Below are positions 41,735 to 49,765 of a DNA stretch of 51,296 bases, piece by piece (the stretch's first letter is position 1; each line of letters opens with the position of its first letter). The notes under the pieces are model-generated. The model saw only the letters and a list, made by a program, of their open reading frames with translations. It had not been told where the DNA came from and made no database searches. A program made the position numbers and the translations under genes. The stretch is from NCBI GenBank assembly GCA_002862805.1, contig PKEA01000061.1:1-51296 (forward strand), given 5' to 3'. The DNA is from Flavobacteriaceae bacterium. Its GTDB lineage: Bacteria; Bacteroidota; Bacteroidia; Flavobacteriales; Flavobacteriaceae.

Positions 41735-42853
41735 TTGATACAACTACACAACAAAAAATTTGAAGCTTTTATACAAGCAAAAGAGTTAGATTTTGCTATT
41801 CAAAATATGGCAAAGCTAATTGCAGCTGATTTTAGTGAAGAAATCCCTGTTTTTATAGGTGTTTTAAACGGTTCATTCATGGTGATGGCTGATTTAATGA
41901 AACATTATGAACATCCTTGTGAAGTGAACTTTGTAAAATTAGCTTCATATGAAGGAACACAATCTACTAATAATGTAAAACAACTTATCGGATTAAATGA
42001 AAGTTTAGAAGGAAGATCTGTAATAGTTGTTGAGGACATTGTAGATACTGGGAATACAGTTGAAGAATTAAAAAACATATTTAAAGAACAAAAAGTAAAA
42101 CATTTTAAAATTGCAACTTTATTTTTTAAACCTGAAGCCTATAAAAAAGACATTAAATTAGACTATGTTGGTATAAGAATTCCAAATAAATTTATTGTTG
42201 GATATGGATTGGATTATGACGGATTAGGTAGAAATTTAAAAAACGTTTATCAATTAGCTAACACAAATATACACAACAACATGATTAATATCGTTTTATT
42301 TGGAAAGCCAGGTGCTGGAAAAGGAACTCAAGCAGAATTCTTAAAACAAAAATACAGTTTAACACATCTTTCAACAGGTGATATCTTTAGATATAACATG
42401 AAAAATGATACCAATTTAGGAAAGTTAGCTAAATCATATATTGAAAAAGGAGATTTAGTACCTGATGAAGTAACAATTAAAATGTTACAAGATGAAGTTG
42501 AAAAGAATCTTGAATCGAAAGGATTTTTATTTGACGGTTTTCCTAGAACAATTGCTCAAGCTGATGCTTTAGATGCTTTTTTGAAAACGAAAGAATGGAA
42601 TGTAACAGCAACAGTTGCATTAGAAGCAGATGATGAAATTTTAGTTCAGCGTTTGCTAGAAAGAGGAAAAACTTCAGGTAGGGCAGACGACCAAGATGTT
42701 GAAAAAATTAGAAATAGATATCAAGAGTACAACGAAAAAACGGCTCCATTAATGGATTATTATAAAGATCAAAATAAATTTTATGCTGTTAACGGTATAG
42801 GGTCTATTGAAGAAATTACAGAAAGATTAAGTAAAGTAATAGACAATTTATAA
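41735..42853 (+). CDS. Fused hypoxanthine phosphoribosyltransferase - adenylate kinase
   Basis: This 372-aa reading frame joins two nucleotide enzymes. Residues 1-175 are an HPRT, which makes IMP/GMP from hypoxanthine/guanine and PRPP, with the PRPP loop VVVEDIVDTGNTVEELK near 98-114 and FIGVLNGSFMVMADL. After a short linker (ANTNIHNN, 175-182), residues 183-372 are a complete 190-aa adenylate kinase. Its P-loop is VLFGKPGAGKGTQAEFL, followed by THLSTGDIFRYN, FDGFPRTIAQAD and a zinc-free LID RGKTSGRADDQD. The start is TTG 41735. ATG 42281 opens the kinase part and could act as an internal start. Which products form is not visible. Confidence 0.9.
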   Translation: MIQLHNKKFEAFIQAKELDFAIQNMAKLIAADFSEEIPVFIGVLNGSFMVMADLMKHYEHPCEVNFVKLASYEGTQSTNNVKQLIGLNESLEGRSVIVVEDIVDTGNTVEELKNIFKEQKVKHFKIATLFFKPEAYKKDIKLDYVGIRIPNKFIVGYGLDYDGLGRNLKNVYQLANTNIHNNMINIVLFGKPGAGKGTQAEFLKQKYSLTHLSTGDIFRYNMKNDTNLGKLAKSYIEKGDLVPDEVTIKMLQDEVEKNLESKGFLFDGFPRTIAQADALDAFLKTKEWNVTATVALEADDEILVQRLLERGKTSGRADDQDVEKIRNRYQEYNEKTAPLMDYYKDQNKFYAVNGIGSIEEITERLSKVIDNL

Positions 42854-42910
42854 GAAGCTAATCCTTCTATTCGTTGCAAGTTTTTTGTCTAAAAAACATT
42901 TGCTAAACAT

Positions 42911-42942
42911 AAAAAAAGAGCTTCTTTAGTCGCTCTTTTTTT
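42911..42942 (+). terminator. Terminator of the HPRT-Adk gene
   Basis: AAAAAAAGAGC (42911-42921) and GCTCTTTTTTT (42932-42942) form an 11-bp stem with a 10-nt loop, ending in Ts. It lies 57 nt past the stop codon. Confidence 0.75.
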
Positions 42943-43005
42943 ATGAGCAAAATTTGTCTTTTGCCACAAAAAAGCTTTCCACTACTATAAGGGCTAAAAA
43001 AAAAC

Positions 43006-43013
43006 TATCTTTG
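43006..43013 (+). promoter_or_regulatory. -7 box of obg
   Basis: TATCTTTG is an exact TAnnTTTG match and starts a leader of about 60 nt before the obg ATG. No strong TTG is found at -33. The leader contains the tandem heptamers. Confidence 0.5.
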
Positions 43014-43040
43014 CAAAAATATTTTTAGAGTAGTAGTTAG

Positions 43041-43075
43041 CTAATCACTAATTACTAATCGCTAATTACTAATTA
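43041..43075 (+). repeat. Five tandem CTAATNN heptamers in the obg leader
   Basis: Heptamers start at 43041, 43048, 43055, 43062 and 43069, reading CTAATCA, CTAATTA, CTAATCG, CTAATTA, CTAATTA. They end 5 nt before the obg ATG, so they occupy the ribosome-loading region of the mRNA. Confidence 0.7.
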
Positions 43076-43079
43076 AGTT

Positions 43080-44081
43080 ATGACAGAAGGGAATTTTGTA
43101 GACTACGTAAAAATATATGTTGCTTCTGGTAAAGGAGGTAAAGGATCTACGCATTTGCATAGAGAAAAATTTATTGAAAAAGGTGGGCCAGATGGTGGTG
43201 ATGGAGGACGTGGAGGACATGTTTATGTAAAAGGAAACAAAAACCTTTGGACATTATTTCACTTAAAATTTGTTAGACATTTAAAAGGGAGTCATGGAGG
43301 TGATGGGGGAAGCTCTAGGAGTACTGGTCATGATGGTGAAGACAAATATTTAGAGGTTCCATTAGGAACTGTAATAAAAGATAAAGAAACTGGTGAGGTT
43401 CTGTTTGAAATTACAGAACATGATGAAACTAAAATTTTAGCAAGAGGAGGTAAAGGAGGTTTAGGGAACTGGCATTTTAGAACGGCTACAAATCAAACAC
43501 CTCGTTATTCTCAACCAGGAATGCCATCTGAAGAACTAGATGTTATCTTAGAGTTAAAAGTCTTAGCTGATGTTGGTTTAGTAGGTTTTCCAAATGCAGG
43601 AAAATCAACTTTATTATCTGTTTTAACTTCGGCTAAGCCAAAAATTGCTGATTATCCTTTTACAACATTAAAACCTAATTTAGGAATTGTTGCTTATAGA
43701 GATTTTCAATCATTTGTAATTGCAGATATTCCTGGAATTATTGAAGGTGCAGCAGAAGGAAAAGGTTTAGGACATTATTTCTTACGCCATATTGAACGTA
43801 ATTCAACACTGTTGTTTTTAGTTCCAGCAGATGCAGATGATATTAAGAAAGAATATGAGATTTTATTAGATGAACTTCGTCGATATAATCCAGAAATGTT
43901 AGATAAAGACAGACTTTTAGTGATTTCTAAATCGGACATGTTAGATGAAGAACTTCAAACAGAAATGAAACAAGTTTTAGACAAAGAACTAAAAGGTGTT
44001 CCATATATTTTTATTTCTTCAGTAGCTCAACAAGGTTTAGTAGAATTAAAAGATAAACTTTGGCAAATGCTAAATGTATAG
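43080..44081 (+). CDS. obg: GTPase Obg
   Basis: A 333-aa ribosome-associated GTPase needed for 50S assembly and growth control. The N-terminal Gly-rich Obg fold runs from [20 protein letters not shown] to about residue 158. The GTPase domain carries G1 [13 protein letters not shown]2/G3 [13 protein letters not shown] and [17 protein letters not shown]4 VISKSD and G5 FISSVA. It lacks the C-terminal OCT domain seen in Bacillus. It has its own promoter and terminator. The leader of about 60 nt contains tandem heptamers. Confidence 0.96.
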   Translation: MTEGNFVDYVKIYVASGKGGKGSTHLHREKFIEKGGPDGGDGGRGGHVYVKGNKNLWTLFHLKFVRHLKGSHGGDGGSSRSTGHDGEDKYLEVPLGTVIKDKETGEVLFEITEHDETKILARGGKGGLGNWHFRTATNQTPRYSQPGMPSEELDVILELKVLADVGLVGFPNAGKSTLLSVLTSAKPKIADYPFTTLKPNLGIVAYRDFQSFVIADIPGIIEGAAEGKGLGHYFLRHIERNSTLLFLVPADADDIKKEYEILLDELRRYNPEMLDKDRLLVISKSDMLDEELQTEMKQVLDKELKGVPYIFISSVAQQGLVELKDKLWQMLNV

Positions 44082-44100
44082 TTTTAAAAATATTTATAAA

Positions 44101-44133
44101 AAAACCGACTAGGATTTGCTAGTCGGTTTTTTT
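44101..44133. terminator. Bidirectional terminator between obg and the membrane protein gene
   Basis: AAAACCGACTAG (44101-44112) pairs with CTAGTCGGTTTT (44119-44130) around a GATTTG loop, with A- and T-runs outside. It serves both convergent genes. Confidence 0.85.
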
Positions 44134-44141
44134 AGTTAAAT

Positions 44142-44930
44142 TTATTCAGCAGCTTCTGTTTCAAGAACGCTTTCTTCTGTTTCAGGAGTTTCTAAAAGAT
44201 TTTCAGCGGCTTTATTTTTTTCAGCTCTTTTCTCGCATCTATCACAAAGATCGGTAATGTTTTTCAATTCTCTAGCCTGAGCAACAGTTCCTTGGAAAAT
44301 CTCTGTTGTTCTGTCAGAGTTTATATACCCACAATCTTGAAACAAATGAAAGCTTTTTCCAGATTTTGTCCAAAATACATGATTAACCCCGTTATTTAAC
44401 CCTTCAACTTGCTCTGTTTGCTCTGTATATTGTTCAACTGAAGGCGGATTGAAATCTGTTCCTGCAATTCCTGCAATAACTAATGCAACTGCTGCAATTC
44501 CTCCAATAATTCCTTTTTGTTTTCCATCAAGATTCTTGCTCGTAAACACAAAAATTACTAATGGTAAAAATGCAATTATAGCTACTACTAATCCTAATTG
44601 ACTTTGCATAAAAAACATAAACTTGTTTTTTTCAGAGGCAGGATCTAATCTATTCGATTTTTTCCATAAGTAAGAACCTAAAATAGCTAATGCTAAATCA
44701 ACCACAATTAAAGCTATGATCCAAGTCATGTTTACAGGTTGTTTAAATAAAAGCATGATTGCTCCTATTTGCGCACCAATAGCACCAAGCCATGATAATG
44801 CTGCAAACATTCTTAATTGAGTAGCTTTTCCTTTGCTTTCTTCTGTAAGAACAAAGCCTCTTGATGCAGTAGATTGTTCGTCAGCTCCTTCTATTTTTGT
44901 AATTTTTTTATTACTCTTTCCTGATTCCAT
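44142..44930 (-). CDS. Four-helix membrane protein with C-terminal Cys/His motif
   Basis: A 262-aa protein I do not recognise by family. A charged N-terminal tail of about 38 residues precedes four transmembrane helices, at about 43-62, 68-87, 105-128 and 139-158. After a 20-residue linker comes a compact domain with FWTKSGKSFHLFQDCGYINS and ITDLCDRCEKRAEK: one His, a Cys four positions later, then a CxxC. That is a plausible zinc or haem site. The end is an acidic tail (ETPETEESVLETEAAE). The gene is monocistronic. Function unknown. Confidence 0.75.
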   Translation of the reverse strand: MESGKSNKKITKIEGADEQSTASRGFVLTEESKGKATQLRMFAALSWLGAIGAQIGAIMLLFKQPVNMTWIIALIVVDLALAILGSYLWKKSNRLDPASEKNKFMFFMQSQLGLVVAIIAFLPLVIFVFTSKNLDGKQKGIIGGIAAVALVIAGIAGTDFNPPSVEQYTEQTEQVEGLNNGVNHVFWTKSGKSFHLFQDCGYINSDRTTEIFQGTVAQARELKNITDLCDRCEKRAEKNKAAENLLETPETEESVLETEAAE

Positions 44931-45104
44931 TTTTTATAGTTTAGTTAAATACAATTTCAAAACGGGATAAAAATAATTAAAAAAATGAGTATATCTTAAA
45001 TTCATCTATTATTTTTAAGAAATGATAGTTCTTCTTATTGAAACTAAAAGTATATTATTATAATTAAATTAGTTAAAATCAAACTCAACTAAAAATCATT
45101 TTCT

Positions 45105-45112
45105 TATTTTTG
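45105..45112 (+). promoter_or_regulatory. -7 box of the TPR protein gene
   Basis: TATTTTTG lies 17 nt upstream of the TTG start at 45129. The rest of the 198-bp gap is AT-rich with nothing else visible. Confidence 0.4.
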
Positions 45113-45128
45113 AATCAAATTTTACATT

Positions 45129-45812
45129 TTGAAATATTTCATTTTTTTGTTTTTTATTTCTGCTAACCTATTTTCTCAATCTAATTTTGAAAAAGGGGAG
45201 AAATTGTTTGCTCAAAAAAAATATAATGAAGCAAAAATTCATTTCGATAATTATTTAAGTCAATTTCCACTAAATTTAAAAACAATTGAGTATTTAGGTG
45301 ATATTGCAGGTCATAATAAAGATTGGGATGAAGCAATTAAGTATTATGAAAAAATCAAACAGCAAAATCCTCAAAATGCAAACTATCATTATAAGTATGG
45401 TGGCGCATTAGGAATGAAAGCGAAAGAAAGTAATAAGTTTGCCGCGCTTGGAATGATTGATGATGTAGAAGATGCTTTTTTAATAGCGACAAAATTAGAT
45501 AAAAAGCATATTGAATCTCGTTGGGCTTTAGTAATTTTTTATATTGAAATTCCTGCAATAATAGGAGGAAGTGAAACAAAAGCGCAAGTATATGCTAATG
45601 AATTAATGCAACTTTCAAAAGTAGATGGATATTTAGCAAAAGGATATATCGATGTTTATTTTAAACGATATAAAAATGCTGAAATTAATTATAAAAATGC
45701 GCATACCATTGGGAATTCAAAAACTACTTTTGAAAAACTATATGATTTGTATTTGAATAAATTAAAGGAAAAAACAAAAGCAAATAAGTTAAAAGAATTG
45801 TTTGAAAAATAA
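45129..45812 (+). CDS. Secreted tetratricopeptide-repeat protein
   Basis: A 227-aa exported protein starting at TTG 45129, with signal peptide MKYFIFLFFISANLFSQ ending in SQ. TPR units are visible at about 18-50 (NFEKGEKLFAQKKYNEAKIH) and 54-87 (EYLGDIAGHNKDWDEAIKYY), with a weaker one near 88-120 and another near 170-200 (AKGYIDVYFKRYKNAEINYK). Such proteins act as periplasmic scaffolds. No catalytic motif is present. The neighbour mpl is 69 nt downstream but has no evident coupling. The exact partner is unknown. Confidence 0.82.
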   Translation: MKYFIFLFFISANLFSQSNFEKGEKLFAQKKYNEAKIHFDNYLSQFPLNLKTIEYLGDIAGHNKDWDEAIKYYEKIKQQNPQNANYHYKYGGALGMKAKESNKFAALGMIDDVEDAFLIATKLDKKHIESRWALVIFYIEIPAIIGGSETKAQVYANELMQLSKVDGYLAKGYIDVYFKRYKNAEINYKNAHTIGNSKTTFEKLYDLYLNKLKEKTKANKLKELFEK

Positions 45813-45881
45813 GTTTTTGTTGAATAGTTATATCGGTTAATCGAATAATCAAATTCACAAATCAACTTTTAAAATAAAAAA

Positions 45882-47237
45882 ATGAGAACACATTTCATAG
45901 CCATCGGCGGAGCAGCAATGCACAATTTAGCATTGGCATTACATGATAAAGGATATAAAGTTACAGGTAGTGACGACGCTATTTTTGAACCTTCAAAATC
46001 ACGTTTAGAGAAAAAAGGATTGTTGCCAAATGAAATGGGTTGGTTTACAGAGAAAATCACTACCGATATTGATGCAATTATTCTAGGAATGCACGCAAAA
46101 GCAGATAATCCAGAATTATTAAAAGCACAAGAATTAGGTTTGAAAATTTATTCTTATCCTGAATTTTTATACGAACAATCTAAAGATAAAACCAGAGTTG
46201 TAATTGGTGGTTCTCACGGAAAAACTACGATTACTTCAATGATTTTACATGTAATGCATTATCATAATGTTGAGGTCGATTATATGGTTGGTGCTCAACT
46301 TGAAGGTTTTGATACGATGGTTCACCTTACAGAAGATAACGATTTTATCGTTTTAGAAGGTGATGAATATTTGTCTTCGCCAATGGATTTGCGTCCAAAA
46401 TTTCATTTGTATCAACCGAATATCGCTTTGCTTTCTGGTATTGCTTGGGATCATATTAATGTGTTTCCTACATTTGATAATTATGTAGAACAATTTAGAA
46501 TTTTCACCAATCAAATTACCAAAGGTGGAATTTTAGTTTATAATGAAGAAGATGCAACAGTAAAGCAAGTTGCAGAAGAAACGGAAAACCAAATTAGAAG
46601 AATTCCATATTTAACTCCAGAATATTCGGTAGAAAATGGAGTGACATTATTAGAAACTCCAGACGGACCAATGCCTATTGAAGTTTTTGGAGCGCATAAT
46701 TTAAATAATTTAGCTGGTGCCAAATGGATTTGCCAAAATATGGGAATTGACGAAGCTGATTTCTATGAAGCAATTGCAACTTTTAAAGGAGCAAGCAAGC
46801 GTTTAGAAAAAATTGCAGAAGGAAAAGGTAAAGTTGCCTACAAAGATTTTGCACATTCACCAAGTAAAGTATCAGCCACTACAAAAGCGGTTAAAAATCA
46901 ATATCCAGACAGAAAATTAATCGCTTGTTTAGAATTACACACGTATTCTAGTTTAAATGCTGAATTTTTAAAAGAATACGAAGGAGCGTTAGAATCGGCT
47001 GATGTTGCCGTGGTTTTCTATTCGCCAGATGCTGTAAAAATTAAGCAATTAGAAGAAGTAACCTATGACCAAATTGCGCAATCTTTTAAAAGAGACGATT
47101 TAATTATTTATACCAACCCAACTGAGTTTAAAGATTTCCTTTTTAGTCAAAATTTTGATAATTCAGCTTTGCTTTTAATGAGTTCTGGAAATTATGGAGG
47201 ATTGAATTTTGATGAGGTGAAAGCGTTGATTGAGTAA
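45882..47237 (+). CDS. mpl: UDP-N-acetylmuramate--tripeptide ligase Mpl (murein recycling)
   Basis: A 451-aa Mur ligase that reattaches recovered L-Ala-D-Glu-meso-DAP tripeptide to UDP-MurNAc. The N-terminal Rossmann start MRTHFIAIGGAAMHNLALAL has MHNLA where MurC has a different motif, which favours Mpl. The P-loop is VVIGGSHGKTTITSM (about 107-120), and VLEGDEYLSSPMDLRPKF and AWDHINVFPTFDNY give the Mg/ATP residues. The C-terminal domain includes VAYKDFAHSPSKV and LIACLELHTYSS. MurC is the alternative. It ends 5 nt before the left repeat of the GIY-YIG element. Confidence 0.92.
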   Translation: MRTHFIAIGGAAMHNLALALHDKGYKVTGSDDAIFEPSKSRLEKKGLLPNEMGWFTEKITTDIDAIILGMHAKADNPELLKAQELGLKIYSYPEFLYEQSKDKTRVVIGGSHGKTTITSMILHVMHYHNVEVDYMVGAQLEGFDTMVHLTEDNDFIVLEGDEYLSSPMDLRPKFHLYQPNIALLSGIAWDHINVFPTFDNYVEQFRIFTNQITKGGILVYNEEDATVKQVAEETENQIRRIPYLTPEYSVENGVTLLETPDGPMPIEVFGAHNLNNLAGAKWICQNMGIDEADFYEAIATFKGASKRLEKIAEGKGKVAYKDFAHSPSKVSATTKAVKNQYPDRKLIACLELHTYSSLNAEFLKEYEGALESADVAVVFYSPDAVKIKQLEEVTYDQIAQSFKRDDLIIYTNPTEFKDFLFSQNFDNSALLLMSSGNYGGLNFDEVKALIE

Positions 47238-47242
47238 TCAGC

Positions 47243-47267
47243 GTCATTGCGAGGAACGAAGCAATCT
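47243..47267 (+). repeat. Left inverted repeat of the GIY-YIG element
   Basis: A 25-bp repeat beginning GTCATTGCGAGG, ending 5 nt before the nuclease ATG. It contains an inner ATTGC...GCAAT palindrome, as in REP-type sequences. Its reverse complement recurs at 47577-47601 with one mismatch. Confidence 0.85.
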
Positions 47268-47272
47268 AAAAA

Positions 47273-47578
47273 ATGAAGCCAGGTTTTGTTTATATTATTA
47301 CAAATCATTCCAATACAACATTGTATATTGGTGTAACTTCTAATTTACCAAATAGAATTATAGAACACAGAGAGAAAAGATTTCAAAACTCATTTTCTGC
47401 TAGATATAATTTAAATAAACTAGTTTATTATGAGCAATTCCAAATGATTGGTGATGCCATTTCTAGGGAAAAACAATTAAAAGGTGGTTCAAGAAAAGCT
47501 AAAATAGAATTAATTGAAAAAATGAACCCCAATTGGGATGATTTGTTTGAAGATATTAAAGATGTTATGATTATTTAG
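47273..47578 (+). CDS. GIY-YIG domain nuclease family protein
   Basis: A 101-aa single-domain protein of the small GIY-YIG (UvrC-N/YhbQ-like) type. The GIY motif is GFVYIITNH near residues 4-12, YIG is TLYIGVTSNLPNRIIEH (16-32) with the catalytic Arg in LPNRI, and the conserved Glu with its neighbours appears in AISREKQLKGGSRKAK (62-77). The tail MNPNWDDLFEDI is typical of the Bacteroidetes subgroup. Residues needed for metal-dependent phosphodiester cleavage look intact. No Shine-Dalgarno is visible. The ATG follows the left repeat by 5 nt and the stop codon overlaps the right repeat by 2 nt. Its biological role is unknown. Confidence 0.9.
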   Translation: MKPGFVYIITNHSNTTLYIGVTSNLPNRIIEHREKRFQNSFSARYNLNKLVYYEQFQMIGDAISREKQLKGGSRKAKIELIEKMNPNWDDLFEDIKDVMII

Positions 47579-47601
47579 ATTGCTTCGTGCCTCGCAATGA
47601 C
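47577..47601 (-). repeat. Right inverted repeat of the GIY-YIG element
   Basis: The reverse-complement copy of 47243-47267, one mismatch in 25. Its first two bases are part of the nuclease stop codon TAG. It ends 10 bp before the DUF1287 gene's stop codon. Confidence 0.85.
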
Positions 47602-47611
47602 TGTGTCTAGA

Positions 47612-48283
47612 TTATTCACCATACCTAAAATGCCCCACAATTTTCCAATTCAGTAAACAATCTTCTAAAACTTGTCCGCTACCTATATTGTGAACAATCA
47701 TTGGTCTTTTTCCGTCTTTAGATTTTAAATTCGTAATAATTCCAATATGAGGAATTGCATAACCTGTTAAAAGCCAAGAAACAATCTCACCTGTTTTGTA
47801 ATCATTTGGATTGTCTGTTATAGGCAATTTCTCTCCTTTTCGTTCGAAAAAAACTTCCAAATTTGGGACTCTTCTGTGATCAATATTTTTATCAGTAGTT
47901 TTTAACCCCCATTTTTTTAAGTTATGATATTTTGAAAAATTTGCCTTCATATCTTCATGAACTTCTTTTTGTAAATCAATATCAAGTTTTCTATATGCAC
48001 GAATAATAACATCTGTGCAAACCCCTGTTTTTGGAGGAACGTCTCCATTTGGATATTTTATGGCAACATAAGCTGGCGTGTAAACTATTTCAGGGTCAAT
48101 AATAGATATTGCTGCATTAGAAAGTTTTTGATAAAAGTCAATTTGATTTTCAATTGGTTTAATTCTTTGCTCTGTTCCTGTAATATTGTTAATTGTTACA
48201 TTATTTATATCAGTAGGTAGTGATTGCTCTTTTTGGCAACAAAATAAAATCGGAATAAAAAGAAAGGCAAAATGCATTTTCAT
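47612..48283 (-). CDS. DUF1287 domain lipoprotein
   Basis: A 223-aa protein with a short lipoprotein signal, MKMHFAFLFIPILFCCQKEQ, lipidated at Cys15 or Cys16. The DUF1287 domain has GDVPPKTGVCTDVIIRAYRK (Cys near residue 87), HIGIITNLKSKDGK and MIVHNIGSGQ. This Cys...His...His arrangement, in the style of NlpC/P60-type hydrolases, suggests a thiol peptidase or amidase fold. The function is not established. It is convergent with mpl, and the GIY-YIG element fills the gap between them. No promoter box was found upstream. Confidence 0.87.
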   Translation of the reverse strand: MKMHFAFLFIPILFCCQKEQSLPTDINNVTINNITGTEQRIKPIENQIDFYQKLSNAAISIIDPEIVYTPAYVAIKYPNGDVPPKTGVCTDVIIRAYRKLDIDLQKEVHEDMKANFSKYHNLKKWGLKTTDKNIDHRRVPNLEVFFERKGEKLPITDNPNDYKTGEIVSWLLTGYAIPHIGIITNLKSKDGKRPMIVHNIGSGQVLEDCLLNWKIVGHFRYGE

Positions 48284-48381
48284 ATAGTGTTTCTTTTCTA
48301 AACGTATTTTTCAATGCATTTATTTTGAACGTATTGAAAAAAGAATTTACTTTGTTTTTATAAACGCCAAAATAAATTTTT

Positions 48382-49065
48382 ATGTATACGCCAATTAATC
48401 AGTGGGCTGAGGATGATCGACCACGTGAGAAATTCCTTCTAAAAGGAAGAGCTTCTTTATCTGATTCGGAATTACTTGCTATTCTTATAGGTTCTGGGTC
48501 AAGAAACGAAAGTGCCGTGCAACTTTGCCAACGCATTTTAGCTTCTACAAATAACAACCTAAATCTTCTTGGTAAACTTTCGGTTCAACAATTAATTCAG
48601 TTCAAAGGAATTGGAGAAGCCAAAGCTATTTCTATTGCTGCAGCTTTAGAGTTAGGAAGAAGACGAAGAGTTGAAGAAACGGTTGAGTTATCTAAAATTA
48701 CTTCAAGTAAAGCAGTTTTTGAAATTATGCAACCTATTATTGGTGAATTGCCTCACGAAGAGTTTTGGGTCTTGTACCTTAATAATTCCAACAAAGTAAT
48801 TTACAAATCGCAAATAAGTAAAGGTGGTTTAACAGGAACGCTTGTCGATACTCGAATTGTATTCAAAATGGCTTTAGAGCATAATGCAACTTCTATTATT
48901 TTATCGCATAATCATCCTTCTGGAAAATTACAAGCTAGTGATGCAGATATTCAAATTACTAAGAAATTAAAAGAAGCAGGTAGGAGTTTGGACATTCAAA
49001 TTTTAGACCATGTAATAATTACCGAACACAGTTATTTTAGTTTTGCAGATGAAGGAATTTTTTAG
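48382..49065 (+). CDS. radC: RadC family JAB/MPN-domain protein
   Basis: A 227-aa protein. The N-terminal half has helix-hairpin-helix-like repeats (QLIQFKGIGEAKAISIAAAL, about residues 73-92). The C-terminal JAB domain carries the metalloprotease-type motif ILSHNHPSGKLQASDADI (HxHP followed by Ser and Asp) and an upstream Glu. RadC proteins were named for DNA repair, but their true role is unsettled. It starts MYTPINQWAEDDRPREKFL, as usual for the family. It is separated from the downstream ABC operon by 66 bp. Confidence 0.93.
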   Translation: MYTPINQWAEDDRPREKFLLKGRASLSDSELLAILIGSGSRNESAVQLCQRILASTNNNLNLLGKLSVQQLIQFKGIGEAKAISIAAALELGRRRRVEETVELSKITSSKAVFEIMQPIIGELPHEEFWVLYLNNSNKVIYKSQISKGGLTGTLVDTRIVFKMALEHNATSIILSHNHPSGKLQASDADIQITKKLKEAGRSLDIQILDHVIITEHSYFSFADEGIF

Positions 49066-49131
49066 AAAAGTTTAAGAAATAATCTCTTTTCAATTCCTTA
49101 TATTGCAACTTATTATAAATTAGCTTATCAA

Positions 49132-49764
49132 ATGATTATAAGTGCCGAAAATATTACTTTTTCATACAATAAAGAGCAATCTTTTATTTTGCCTAATTTG
49201 TATTGTTCTGAAGGAAGTACCATCTTAATTACTGGCGATTCTGGTAAAGGTAAAACAACCTATTTACATATTCTAGCAGGTTTATTGAAACCAACAACAG
49301 GTAAAATCTTAATTGATGGAACGGATATTGTTTCCTTGAATGAAAGAGAAAACGATAAATTTAGAGGTCAGAATATTGGTTTGGTTTTCCAAAAGTCTTA
49401 TTTTATTTCTTCTTTAACGGTTTTAGAGAATTTAGAAATGGCTAGTTGGTTGGCTAATGGGAATAAAAATACTACAAGGGCTAAAAAACTTTTAGTTGAA
49501 TTAGATATTGAAAAGCAAGCACATAAATTACCAAGTCAATTGAGTATTGGTCAGCAACAACGTGTTTCTATTGCAAGAGCCTTAATGAATGAACCAAAAG
49601 TGCTTTTAGCAGATGAGCCTACATCGAGTTTAGATGATAAAAACGCTGAAAAAGTAATTGAATTGCTGACAAGTTTATCTAAAGAATATAAAGCTGCGCT
49701 TATTATTGTAACGCATGATAGTAGAATTAAAGAGAAATTTATTAACCAATTAACGTTAGTGTAA
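49132..49764 (+). CDS. ABC transporter ATP-binding protein (LolD/MacB-type)
   Basis: A 210-aa ATPase that partners the FtsX-like permease immediately downstream. Walker A is GDSGKGKTT (35-43), with Lys and Thr in place of the more common GxSGSGKST. The Q-loop is GLVFQKSYFIS, the signature QLSIGQQQRVSIARAL (LSIGQ rather than LSGGQ), Walker B VLLADEPTSSLD, and the switch His is in IVTHDSR. It belongs to the LolD/MacB-type VIE7 family. The permease starts 1 nt after its stop. The DUF3299-like gene that follows suggests an operon related to zinc handling. Confidence 0.9.
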   Translation: MIISAENITFSYNKEQSFILPNLYCSEGSTILITGDSGKGKTTYLHILAGLLKPTTGKILIDGTDIVSLNERENDKFRGQNIGLVFQKSYFISSLTVLENLEMASWLANGNKNTTRAKKLLVELDIEKQAHKLPSQLSIGQQQRVSIARALMNEPKVLLADEPTSSLDDKNAEKVIELLTSLSKEYKAALIIVTHDSRIKEKFINQLTLV

Positions 49765-49765
49765 G

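Larger units (their letters stand above)
47243..47601 (+). mobile_element. Compact GIY-YIG element bounded by 25-bp inverted repeats
   Basis: The unit is 359 bp. The left repeat (47243-47267) and right repeat (47577-47601) are inverted copies of a 25-mer that begins GTCATTGCGAGG and ends CGAAGCAATCT; they differ at one position (A versus C at base 13). Each repeat can itself form an ATTGC/GCAAT hairpin. Only the nuclease gene lies inside. The unit sits 5 nt after the mpl stop and 10 nt before the stop of the convergent DUF1287 gene. No target-site duplication is evident. That it moves is inferred. Confidence 0.6.

Noticed and set aside
43041..43075. CRISPR-like array in the obg leader
   Set aside because: Repeats are 7 nt with no spacers and no cas genes are nearby; it is a simple tandem repeat.
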